Shown here one piece after another: positions 1-7,049 of a stretch of DNA of 64,000 bases. The stretch comes from DATFQI01 sp963831105 (GTDB taxonomy: Bacteria; Actinomycetota; Thermoleophilia; Solirubrobacterales; Solirubrobacteraceae), in assembly GCA_963831105.1 (NCBI GenBank), contig CAWHOS010000007.1, positions 186,001 through 250,000 of the forward strand. The letters are read 5' to 3'. A model generated the notes under the pieces. That model was not told the origin of the DNA, did no database searches, and saw only the letters and a program-made list of their open reading frames with translations. The stretch's first letter is position 1. Each line of letters begins with the position of its first letter. Made by a program: the position numbers and the translations under genes.

Positions 1-255
1 CGCGAGGTCCTCGCGGTTCTGCGCGAGCGCCTGGCGCGCCTGCGTGTCGAGCTTGACGACCTGCTGCTCGAGCTTCTGCTGCTGGAGCTGGAGGCGCTTC
101 TTGGACGTGACGACGTCCGCGATGCCCTTCTTGACGTTCTGCAGCAGCTCCATCTGCTTCTGGTAGCTGTACTCGAGCGTCTCCGAGGGATCCTCGGCCT
201 TGTCGAGGAGCTTGCTGATCTTCGACTTGATGACTACGGACATGCGTCCGCCCAT
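1..255 (-). CDS. pspA: PspA/IM30 family membrane-stress protein (N-terminal part)
   Basis: Only the first 85 codons lie in the window; the gene runs off the left edge. The visible protein carries the family's opening helix (KISKLLDKAEDPSETLEYSY) followed by a Gln- and Lys-rich coiled coil. PspA/IM30 proteins coat and stabilise the inner face of the cytoplasmic membrane under stress. Two ATG codons are in frame, at 255 and 243. An AAGGGAG stretch at 271-277 lies upstream of both, nearer the expected spacing for 255. The family is clear from the sequence; the role comes from the family. Confidence 0.88.
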   Translation of the reverse strand, partial: MGGRMSVVIKSKISKLLDKAEDPSETLEYSYQKQMELLQNVKKGIADVVTSKKRLQLQQQKLEQQVVKLDTQARQALAQNREDLA

Positions 256-316
256 GCCGGCCACGGAGGCCTCCCTTCCCTCAGTTTCTGCGTCGAGGGG
301 CTAGCGTACCCATGCC

Positions 317-808
317 GTGCCAAGCCCGCGTAAAGCCGCCGACTCGCACGCCGTGCTGGTGCGCTGGATGGGCCTCGTCGACGCGAACTCCGCCGGCTAC
401 GTGCACGGCGGCACGGTGATGAAGCTCTGCGACGAGGTGGCCGGGCTCGCCGCGGTGCGGCACTCGCGCTGCCGCGTGGTCACCGCGGGGATGGACCGGA
501 TGACGTTCATGGAGCCGATCCACATCGGCGAGCTGGTGACGTTCACCGCGTCGGTCAACGCGGCCTGGCGGACCTCGATGGAGGTCGGCGTGCGCGTCGA
601 CGCCGAGCAGCCGCGCGAGGGCGGCGTGCGGCACACGAACACCGCCTACCTGACGATGGTCGCACTCGACGACGAGGGCCGCCCGACCGAGGTGCCGCCG
701 CTGCTGGCGGAGTCCGAGGTCGAGCGGCGCCGCGAGCGCGAGGCGCAGACCCGCCGCCGGAACCGGCTGGCGGAGCGCGACGAGCTGCAGCGCGACCGCT
801 CGGCCTGA
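317..808 (+). CDS. Hotdog-fold acyl-CoA thioesterase
   Basis: A 163-residue single hotdog domain of the acyl-CoA hydrolase (YciA/BACH) type, with the family's N-terminal HGG motif (GYVHGGTVMKLCDEVAG, residues about 27-43) and the later segment MDRMTFMEPIHIGELV. These enzymes hydrolyse acyl-CoA to free acid and CoA in the cytoplasm. The C-terminus is a charged Arg/Glu helix of about 30 residues. The start is GTG at 317; the ATG at 312 is in another frame. It is divergent from pspA, with about 60 bp between them. Substrate chain length cannot be read from the sequence. Confidence 0.85.
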   Translation: MPSPRKAADSHAVLVRWMGLVDANSAGYVHGGTVMKLCDEVAGLAAVRHSRCRVVTAGMDRMTFMEPIHIGELVTFTASVNAAWRTSMEVGVRVDAEQPREGGVRHTNTAYLTMVALDDEGRPTEVPPLLAESEVERRREREAQTRRRNRLAERDELQRDRSA

Positions 809-827
809 GGCCGGCGAGCCGCCCGGG

Positions 828-1394
828 CTAGAGCCCGAGCGGGTGGCGCGCCTTGAAGGCGCGGGTGTTGCGCAGCGCGACGCGCCAGCGCGGGCCGCGC
901 TCGGCCGTGCGCGTGATCTTGCGGCTCGTGATGCCGCCCGTGCTCGTGTCCAGGCGCAGGCCGGCGATGACGGCGAAGGCGTGGCCCGGGTTCGTGTAGA
1001 CCGTGATCCACGAGCCCTTGCCCCTCAGGCCCCAGCGCAGGAAGCTCGAGGAGTCCAGCGGGCTCTTGAGCAGCTTGGCCGCGAGCAGCGCGTAGGAGAC
1101 GGTGCCCGAGCAGTCGTAGCCCGAGTCCTCGACCTTGGCGTGACCGCCGCCGTACTTGTACGGCTTGTCGAGCAGCTTGTTGGCGGCGAAGATCGCCTGC
1201 TGCACCTGCGGGGGCGCGTCGGCGGGAGCGGCGGCCGAGCCGTCGGGCAGCAGCTTGGCCTGCGAGCCCGGGGCGACGATCGGCGCCGGGTCAGAAAACT
1301 GAGCACCGCCCGTAGAGGACGTTTGTGCCGCGGCGCCCGCCGGAAAGACCAAACCTAGACATCCAAAAAACAGCAACGCGAGAACCCGCGGCAT
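828..1394 (-). CDS. Secreted NlpC/P60-type cell-wall peptidase
   Basis: A 188-residue protein with an N-terminal signal peptide (hydrophobic about 4-22, then AAAQ). The core shows the NlpC/P60 cysteine motif YDCSG (about residues 93-97) and a downstream histidine in PGHAFAVI (about 137-144), the expected Cys-His pair. Such enzymes cut stem peptides of peptidoglycan outside the membrane. The domain is compact and lacks an LysM or SH3 targeting domain. The ATG at 1394 is preceded by AGAGG 11 nt upstream. The mRNA leader carries a c-di-AMP riboswitch, so expression should respond to c-di-AMP, as is known for actinobacterial wall hydrolases of this class. Confidence 0.85.
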   Translation of the reverse strand: MPRVLALLFFGCLGLVFPAGAAAQTSSTGGAQFSDPAPIVAPGSQAKLLPDGSAAAPADAPPQVQQAIFAANKLLDKPYKYGGGHAKVEDSGYDCSGTVSYALLAAKLLKSPLDSSSFLRWGLRGKGSWITVYTNPGHAFAVIAGLRLDTSTGGITSRKITRTAERGPRWRVALRNTRAFKARHPLGL

Positions 1395-1405
1395 CGATGA
1401 ATCAA

Positions 1406-1548
1406 CCTCTTTCGTCGGCCTGCGGGGTTAGCTGACGGGCTAGCGCTGAAAGAGCCTGCGCCTCGCGTCCAAATCGACGCGACTCGCCCCAAACAACATG
1501 GTTCCCCCGCCCCCTGCCCTCCTGGCAGGGGTTCGGCGTAGCGCGGCA
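1406..1548 (-). promoter_or_regulatory. c-di-AMP riboswitch (ydaO-yuaA type)
   Basis: On the minus strand the leader of the NlpC/P60 gene contains the conserved blocks of the ydaO-yuaA motif in the right order: CGCTACGCCGAACCC near 1544-1530, GCGGGGGAACCA near 1510-1499, GGGGCGAGTCGCG near 1490-1478, and finally CCCGTCAGCTAACCCCGCAG near 1439-1420. The last block is close to the class consensus. The aptamer ends a few bases from the ribosome binding site, which would suit control at or near translation start. Family knowledge: ligand c-di-AMP, usually turning expression off. I did not run a covariance model. Confidence 0.9.
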
Positions 1549-1701
1549 GTGTAGCCACCGCCGCGAAGTTATGTCGAGTACCGGCCTGCGCATGACTTAT
1601 TCGCCATGCGCGCGGCGGTACCTACCCCTGATCGGCCGGTTATGAACCCAACTTGAATCGGGGACCGTGTGCGGCGCCCTGCCGCTAGCTTGTCGTGCTC
1701 G
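1549..1701. promoter_or_regulatory. Divergent intergenic region with inverted repeat
   Basis: Between the riboswitch leader and the lipoprotein gene on the other strand lies a gene-free stretch. It holds a 7-bp inverted repeat with a 10-bp spacer, GCGCATG/CATGCGC, at 1588-1611. This could be an operator for either gene. CATAAC on the minus strand near 1574-1569 is a possible -10 box for the riboswitch transcript, but I see no matching -35. Confidence 0.3.
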
Positions 1702-2898
1702 ATGCGTCGCGCCCCAGCCGCCCTCGTCCTGCTGTCCCTCCTGCTCGCCGGCTGCGGCGGCGGCGGAGGCGGCTCGGGCGACAAGCCCTCGCCGAAGGAG
1801 CAGGCCGAGCAGGGCACGCCGGTGCTCGGCCAGACCGGCGACGAGGAGCCCGCGGGGCCCGCGCTCGGGTTCCCCGTCTTCGCGACCAAGAACACCACGC
1901 GCGTGGGCGGGGCCGATCCCGTGGCCGACGCCGCCGCCGTCGCCCAGGCGGTCTTCACCTCGCGCTCGGAGGACACCCGGCCGGACGCCGTCGTGCTCGT
2001 CGACCAGGACGACTGGCGGGCGGGCATCGCGGCCGCGCAGCTCGCCGCCCCGCCGCTGCGGGCGCCCGTCCTGTTCACGGAGGGCGAGGACCTGCCGAGC
2101 GCGACGGAGGACGCGCTCGACAAGCTCCAGCCCACCGGCGCCGACCGGGCCGGCAAGGCGCAGGTGATCCGCATCGGCAAGGTCGCGGAGCCCGACGACC
2201 TCGAGGCGACCGACATCCCCGCCGGCAACCCCGCCGCCACCGCGCGGGCGATCGACAAGCTGCAGTCCAGCGCGGCGCGCAAGCCGAGCCCGGCCGTCGT
2301 CGTCGCCTCGGCCGACCGGCCGGACTTCGCGATGCCCGCCGCGGGCTGGGCCGCCAAGTCCGGCGACCCGGTGCTCTGGACGGGCCGCGACGCGCTCCCG
2401 CCCGAGACCAAGGCGGCGATCCAGGCGCACGGCAAGCCGAAGATCTACGTGCTCGGCCCCGAGGACGTGATCTCGAACGCCGTCGTCGAGGAGCTGCGCA
2501 AGCTCGGCGCCGTCAAGCGCGTCTCCGGGCCCGACCCGGTCACCAACGCGATCGCCTTCGCGCGCTTCTCCGACGCCGGCTTCGGCTGGGGCGTCACCGA
2601 CCCGGGGCACGGCTTCGTGTTCGCGAGCACCAAGCGCACGCTCGACGCGGCCGCCGCCGCGCCGCTGTCGGCCGCCGGCAAGTACGGCCCGCTGCTGCTC
2701 GTCGCGGAGGCCCAGGCCCTTCCGCAGACGCTGCAGGACTACCTGCTCGACATCCAGCCCGGCTACGACAAGGACCCGGTCCGCGGGGTCTACAATCACG
2801 GCTGGCTGATGGGCGACGAGGCGGCCATCTCCGCGGACGTGCAGTCGCGCATCGACACTCTCCTCGAGATCCAGCCCGTCGACACCGGAGGCGACTGA
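1702..2898 (+). CDS. Lipoprotein with cell-wall-binding (CW_binding_2-like) repeats
   Basis: A 398-residue lipoprotein. The ATG at 1702 opens a short signal peptide ending in a lipobox (LLLAGC), followed by a Gly-rich linker. The body has repeated alpha/beta units with DAVVLVDQDDW, PVLFTEG, KIYVLGPEDVISNAVVEEL and RVSGPD, the pattern of the CW_binding_2 family found in cell-wall-attached proteins of Gram-positive bacteria. This suggests a surface protein that binds the wall or polysaccharide. No catalytic motif is visible. There is little ribosome binding site, so the mRNA may be leaderless. The next gene starts 5 nt after the stop. Confidence 0.8.
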   Translation: MRRAPAALVLLSLLLAGCGGGGGGSGDKPSPKEQAEQGTPVLGQTGDEEPAGPALGFPVFATKNTTRVGGADPVADAAAVAQAVFTSRSEDTRPDAVVLVDQDDWRAGIAAAQLAAPPLRAPVLFTEGEDLPSATEDALDKLQPTGADRAGKAQVIRIGKVAEPDDLEATDIPAGNPAATARAIDKLQSSAARKPSPAVVVASADRPDFAMPAAGWAAKSGDPVLWTGRDALPPETKAAIQAHGKPKIYVLGPEDVISNAVVEELRKLGAVKRVSGPDPVTNAIAFARFSDAGFGWGVTDPGHGFVFASTKRTLDAAAAAPLSAAGKYGPLLLVAEAQALPQTLQDYLLDIQPGYDKDPVRGVYNHGWLMGDEAAISADVQSRIDTLLEIQPVDTGGD

Positions 2899-2903
2899 CT
2901 CCC

Positions 2904-3203
2904 ATGGCCCAAGCCGAGCAGCCCGAGCGCCTGCGCCCGACCTACCAGGTGTCGGTCGACGACGTCCGCCAGCTGATGGGCGCCTCCACCCCGCACTTCG
3001 CCCTGCAGCTGCGCAACCGCATCCGCAAGCTGATCGCCGGCCTCCCGGAGGACGACCCGGCCCGCCGCCTCGGCGAGCAGGAGATCGCCCGGCTCGAGCG
3101 CCTCGGCGTCACCGGCGAGATCCGCGGCGAGGGGTTCCAGGACGGCCAGCGGCCGATGCCGTCGTTGGGCGAGGACGAGCCGACGCCCCGCGTCTCGGGC
3201 TGA
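2904..3203 (+). CDS. Small conserved-looking protein of unknown function
   Basis: A 99-residue cytoplasmic protein starting at ATG 2904, 5 nt after the lipoprotein stop, so probably co-transcribed with it. It has no signal peptide or membrane segment. The middle is helical and charged (LRNRIRKLIAGLPEDDPARR) and the C-terminus is acidic and Pro-rich. Codon use is strongly G/C at third positions, like its neighbours. I do not recognise the family. Repeat A begins 23 nt after the stop. Confidence 0.75.
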   Translation: MAQAEQPERLRPTYQVSVDDVRQLMGASTPHFALQLRNRIRKLIAGLPEDDPARRLGEQEIARLERLGVTGEIRGEGFQDGQRPMPSLGEDEPTPRVSG

Positions 3204-3226
3204 CGACCTGCCGGGGGCGTCGCCCC

Positions 3227-3480
3227 GGCGGACGTCAACTGCTCTGGTGGGGAAGCGGGTGAGCCGGCGGGGGTGGTCGGCCCCGGGGCCGCCCCGCAAC
3301 GCGGGGAGGATGAGGCCCGGTTGGCGTGCCTAGAGCTCCCGACGTTTCCGGCCTCGAATCCCTGGGACGATGAAGCACGCCTGGCGGGCCAAGAACGACC
3401 CGCGTTGCGGAGCGGGCGGGGGCTCGACCGACCGCGCGCCCCGCTCCCCACCTCCCTACCCAGCGCCGTTGACGTCCGCC
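3227..3480. repeat. Inverted-repeat element, copy A
   Basis: A 254-bp non-coding element. The left end reads GGCGGACGTCAAC and continues CTGGTGGGGAAGCGGG. The right end, read on the minus strand, is GGCGGACGTCAAC then GGCGCTGGGTAGGGAGG, giving imperfect terminal inverted repeats of about 40 bp. The interior shares blocks with copies B and C: CCGCCCCGCAACGCGGGG, ACGCCTGGCGGGCC and TTGCGGAGCGGGCGGGGGC. The open frames crossing it are accidental. It has no transposase; it looks like a MITE or REP-like element. Confidence 0.8.
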
Positions 3481-3504
3481 CCGCGAACGCCCCGGCCGGG
3501 GGTC

Positions 3505-3750
3505 CTAGCCCCGCGGCCGGCGCCCGGCGACCGACCCGCGGCGCACGACCCACGCCCGCCTCGGGGCGACGCGCCGGGGCGCTCGCCATGCCGGGTGGGG
3601 CGGGCCGTCGTGGCCGGCCCCGGCGAGCATCTGCGCGAGCAGGATGGTCAGGACGACGTTGCGGGCGGCCTCCGCGTGCGGGCCGCGGCCGCCCGACGCG
3701 CGGAGGGCGATCAAGAGCAGCGCGCGCGTCTCGCGGGTCACGAACAGCAT
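3505..3750 (-). CDS. Possible small protein of unknown function
   Basis: An 81-codon minus-strand frame starting at ATG 3750. Third codon positions are almost all G or C, as in real genes here. The first half has hydrophobic helical stretches (LLLIALRA, NVVLTILLAQMLAG) and the tail is Arg/Pro-rich. Its stop lies 25 nt from the end of repeat A, which is where copies B, C and D sit relative to known minus-strand genes; this supports it slightly. No family is recognised, and it could be a chance frame. Confidence 0.42.
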   Translation of the reverse strand: MLFVTRETRALLLIALRASGGRGPHAEAARNVVLTILLAQMLAGAGHDGPPHPAWRAPRRVAPRRAWVVRRGSVAGRRPRG

Positions 3751-3800
3751 CGTGGCACGTGGGGATGACGGCCGGATGCCGGGCTAGGGTCTCTCCCCCG

Positions 3801-4814
3801 ATGCGCGCCGGTCTCTTCCTCGCCTACTGGCCCTGGTTCACGCCGCAGGAGCAGGTCGATCTCGCCGTGCTCGCCGACGAGATCGGGCTGGACTCCGTCT
3901 GGATCTCGGAGGCGTGGGGCCAGGACGCCGTGTCGGTGCTCGGGCTGCTGGCCGGCAAGACGGAGCGGGTCGCGCTCGGCTCGGGGCTGTTCCAGATCCC
4001 CGCGCGCGCCCCGGCCGCGACCGCGATGGCCGCCGCCTCGCTCGACGTGCTGTCGAACGGGCGCTTCCGGCTCGGGCTCGGCGTGTCGGGCCCGCAGGTC
4101 TCCGAGGGCTGGTACGGCGTGCCGTTCGAGCGGCCCGTGCGCCGCACGCGCGAGTACGTCGAGATCGTGCGCGCCGCGCTCGCGCGCAAGACCGTCGTGC
4201 ACGAGGGCCGCGAGTACCGCGTGCCGCTGGAGGGCGCCAAGCCGCTGAAGCTGCTGGCCAAGCCGGTGCAGGAGCGGATCCCGGTCTACCTCGGCGCCGT
4301 CGGCCCCAAGGCGGTCGAGCAGGTCGGCGAGATCGCGGACGGCTGGCTGCCGTTCATGGTCAGCCCGGAGCACGCGGACACGCTGTTCGAGCCGCTGGAC
4401 CGCGGGCTGGCGAAGGCCGGCCGCAGCCGCGCGGACATCGACGTCGCGGCCTGCACCGCGATGGCGATCGAGCCGGAGCTCGACGCGGCGCGCGACGCCG
4501 TGCGCCCGTGGCTGGCCTTCTACCTCGGCGCGATGGGCTCGCGCGAGAAGAACTTCTACGTCGAGCTGGCCGAGCGCGCGGGTCACGGCGCCGCGGCGCG
4601 CGAGTGCCAGGAGGCGTTCCTGGGCGGCGATCGCGCGGGCGCCGCCGCCGCGCTCACGGCCGAGCTGATCGACACGATGGCGCTCGCCACGACGCCCGAG
4701 GCGCTGCCCGAGCGACTGGCCGCGTTCGAGGCGGTGGGCGTGAACACGTTGCTCGTGGTGCCGTGCGGGTCCGACCGTGCCGGCGCCGTGCGCACGCTCG
4801 CGGAGGCGCTGTGA
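3801..4814 (+). CDS. LLM-class F420-type oxidoreductase
   Basis: A 337-residue luciferase-like monooxygenase-fold protein. Family features include the N-terminal strand GLFLAYWPWFTPQEQVDLA, the GLDSVWISEAWGQDA segment, the nonprolyl cis-peptide region around GSGLFQIPAR, and LSNGRFRLGLGVSGPQVSEGWYG. Members with this pattern in actinobacteria use the deazaflavin F420 for hydride transfer, as in methylenetetrahydromethanopterin-reductase-like enzymes. The substrate is unknown. The start is ATG 3801; the longer frame upstream runs through repeat A and is not real. The stop overlaps the xseA GTG by 4 nt. Confidence 0.85.
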   Translation: MRAGLFLAYWPWFTPQEQVDLAVLADEIGLDSVWISEAWGQDAVSVLGLLAGKTERVALGSGLFQIPARAPAATAMAAASLDVLSNGRFRLGLGVSGPQVSEGWYGVPFERPVRRTREYVEIVRAALARKTVVHEGREYRVPLEGAKPLKLLAKPVQERIPVYLGAVGPKAVEQVGEIADGWLPFMVSPEHADTLFEPLDRGLAKAGRSRADIDVAACTAMAIEPELDAARDAVRPWLAFYLGAMGSREKNFYVELAERAGHGAAARECQEAFLGGDRAGAAAALTAELIDTMALATTPEALPERLAAFEAVGVNTLLVVPCGSDRAGAVRTLAEAL

Positions 4815-6106
4815 GCGAGACGGCGCGGCCCGACGGCATCCCCGGCTCCTCGCTCTCGGGGCCGTTCCCGGTCGGCCACTATGCCGCCCGGCTGCGCGCG
4901 CGCCTGCGCGAGTTCGCGCGCGTGCAGGTCTTCGGCGAGGTCTTCGGCTTCAAGGCCGGCCGCGCCCGCGTGTGGTTCGAGCTGCGCGACGGCGCCGGGG
5001 CGCTCCCCTGCTCGATGTGGCGCGGCGACTGGGACGCGCTCGGCATCCCCGCGCTCGCCGACGGCGCGCAGATCGTGGCCGCGGGCGGGTGCGACTACTA
5101 CGCGGGCTCGCGCACGTCCTCGCCGCAGTTCTCGTTCGCGGTCACCGGGCTGCGGCTCGCGGGCGAGGGCGACCTGCTCGCCCAGGTCGAGCGGCTGCGC
5201 CGCACCCTGCACGCCGAGGGCCTGACCGAGCCGCAGAAGCGGCTCGCCCGGCCGGCGCTGCCGCGCACGATCGGCGTCGTCACCGGCGAGGGCGGCAAGG
5301 CGCGCGACGACGTGCTGGCCGGGCTGCGCCGCCGCGGCTGGGGCGGCCGCGTCGTGTGGGCGTTCGCCCCCGTCCAGGACCGTCACGCCGCCCCGGCGAT
5401 CACGCGCGCGCTGCAGGACCTCGCCGCCTGCGCGGAGATCGAGGTGATCGTCATCGCGCGCGGCGGCGGCTCGCTCGCCGACCTGTTCGCGTTCTGCGAC
5501 GAGACGCTGTGCCGGACGGTCGCGATGCTGCGCGTGCCGGTCATCTCCTCCGTCGGCCACCACAGCGACCACACGCTGATCGACGACGTCGCCGCCGTCG
5601 CGTGCTCGACGCCGACGCACGCGGCGGAGGCCGCCGTGCCGGTCGACTGCAGCGCCGCCCGCGCAGCGCTGCGCGCGCAGGCGGCCAGGCTCGAGCGCCA
5701 GAGCACGCGCGCGATCGTCGAGCGCGCCCGGACGCTCGCCCGGCTCTCGCGCGCTCCCGCCCATCACATCGCCCGCCACCGCACGCGGCTGCACCAGCAG
5801 CTGCGCGAGCTGCGCGCCAGCAGCGCCCGCGCCGTGACCGAGGGGCGGCGGGCGAACCTGCGCCGCGGCGCCGCGCTCGAGCGCAACGCGCGGCCCGACC
5901 GCGACCGCGCCCGCCGGCTGGACACGCTGTCACTCGCGATCGCGGCGCACGACCCGCAACGCACCCTCGAGCGCGGCTACGCACTCGTCGAGGGACCCGA
6001 GGGCGTGCCCGTCACGAGCGCGGCGGCGGCCGCCACCTGGCCGGAGCTGTCGCTGCGCATGCGCGACGGCTCCGTGCGGGTCCGTCCCGACCGCGACGTA
6101 CCCTGA
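4811..6106 (+). CDS. xseA: Exodeoxyribonuclease VII large subunit
   Basis: A 431-residue catalytic subunit of exonuclease VII, which degrades single-stranded DNA to short oligonucleotides together with XseB. It has an N-terminal OB-fold (VQVFGEVFGFKAGRARVWFEL), then the conserved core with PRTIGVVTGEGGKARDDVL, VIVIARGGGSLADLFAF and VISSVGHHSDHTLIDDVA, then a long Arg-rich coiled coil and a short C-terminal domain with TLERGYALV. Length is normal. It starts with GTG in a GTGA overlap with the preceding gene, and xseB follows after 8 nt. Confidence 0.95.
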   Translation: MSETARPDGIPGSSLSGPFPVGHYAARLRARLREFARVQVFGEVFGFKAGRARVWFELRDGAGALPCSMWRGDWDALGIPALADGAQIVAAGGCDYYAGSRTSSPQFSFAVTGLRLAGEGDLLAQVERLRRTLHAEGLTEPQKRLARPALPRTIGVVTGEGGKARDDVLAGLRRRGWGGRVVWAFAPVQDRHAAPAITRALQDLAACAEIEVIVIARGGGSLADLFAFCDETLCRTVAMLRVPVISSVGHHSDHTLIDDVAAVACSTPTHAAEAAVPVDCSAARAALRAQAARLERQSTRAIVERARTLARLSRAPAHHIARHRTRLHQQLRELRASSARAVTEGRRANLRRGAALERNARPDRDRARRLDTLSLAIAAHDPQRTLERGYALVEGPEGVPVTSAAAAATWPELSLRMRDGSVRVRPDRDVP

Positions 6107-6114
6107 GGGACACG

Positions 6115-6333
6115 ATGAGCGAGGTCGCCACTCCCACCTACGAGAGCGCCTGCGCGCGCATCGAGGCGATCATCGCCCGGCTGGACTCCGGCGAGGCCGG
6201 GCTGCGGGAGACGCTCGAGCTCTGCCAGGAGGGCCGCACGCTCGTGGAGTTCTGCGCGGGTGAGCTCGAGGCCGTCGGCCAGGGGCTCGAGGAGCTCCGG
6301 CTCGGTGAGCTCGTGACGCGGCTCGAGTCCTAG
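6115..6333 (+). CDS. xseB: Exodeoxyribonuclease VII small subunit
   Basis: A 72-residue XseB, the small helical-hairpin subunit that binds the XseA coiled coil. The family pattern is clear: YESACARIEAIIARLDSGEA, LRETLELCQEGRTLVEFC, and a Glu/Leu-rich end. Length is typical. The start ATG 6115 has GAGGGA just upstream. Its position directly behind xseA is the usual gene order. Confidence 0.93.
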   Translation: MSEVATPTYESACARIEAIIARLDSGEAGLRETLELCQEGRTLVEFCAGELEAVGQGLEELRLGELVTRLES

Positions 6334-6350
6334 AGCTACCGTCCCGGGCG

Positions 6351-7010
6351 ATGGAGGAACGGCGGCTCGGGCGCCTCGAGGTGCTGGGCGCCTGGTTGGG
6401 CGTGTGGACTCCGCCGCGGGAGGCGGTGGTACCGCCCGTGCCGTGGCGGCCGATCGTCGCGGGGGCGGTGCTGCTCGCCCTCGCCCTGCTGGCAGCCGCG
6501 GCGCTGCTCGTGCCGGGGATCCTCGACGACCGCGAGCGGGCCGGCGACCGGGCCCGCGAGGCCGCCCAGCGGAAGCACGCGCAGGCGCTCGCCACCGCCG
6601 ACCGCGAGCAGCTCCCGCGCACGGGCCGGGGCGCCGCCGACCCGGGCGCCGGGGCCGCCGACACGCGCCGCATCCGGGCCCGCACGGCGCTGCTGGGGGC
6701 CGCCCAGGAAGCCCTCCGCGACGACGCGGCCGCCCGTGGCGACGGCAAGATCAAGGGCATCGACTGCGAGCCGTTCCCGCGCGGCTCCGCCCCGCGCCCG
6801 CCGGTCCAGGACCTGGCGGTGGAGCGGGCGCGGTACCAGTGCGTCGCGGTCACCTCGCGCTTCGGCGAGGGCGACCAGCGGGGCGTGATCGGGATCCCGT
6901 TCCGGCTCGTCGCCGACTTCGCCGCGGGCCGCTACGCCTTCTGCCGCGTCGTGCCGCTGTCGGACCGCGACCGTCTGACCCACCCGCTGCCGCGGGCCTG
7001 CCGGGGCTGA
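6351..7010 (+). CDS. Single-pass membrane protein of unknown function
   Basis: A 219-residue protein starting at ATG 6351, 17 nt after xseB and probably in the same transcript. A Leu/Ala-rich transmembrane helix lies at about residues 34-56 (IVAGAVLLALALLAAAALLV), followed by an Arg/Ala-rich stretch. The C-terminal domain of about 90 residues should be extracytoplasmic; it has cysteines in IDCEPFPRG, YQCVAVT and AFCRVVPL that could form disulfides. I recognise no family. Confidence 0.7.
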   Translation: MEERRLGRLEVLGAWLGVWTPPREAVVPPVPWRPIVAGAVLLALALLAAAALLVPGILDDRERAGDRAREAAQRKHAQALATADREQLPRTGRGAADPGAGAADTRRIRARTALLGAAQEALRDDAAARGDGKIKGIDCEPFPRGSAPRPPVQDLAVERARYQCVAVTSRFGEGDQRGVIGIPFRLVADFAAGRYAFCRVVPLSDRDRLTHPLPRACRG

Positions 7011-7049
7011 TCGCCCCGCGGCACCGCGCGACGCCCGCCGCGGGCCGGC

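Noticed and set aside
3227..3480. Insertion sequence in the repeat copies
   Set aside because: No transposase-like frame exists in any copy, and all are under 260 bp.
3273..3800. Long upstream extension of the F420 oxidoreductase frame
   Set aside because: It runs through repeat A, has Arg/Gly/Pro-biased composition unlike coding sequence, and the family start is at ATG 3801.
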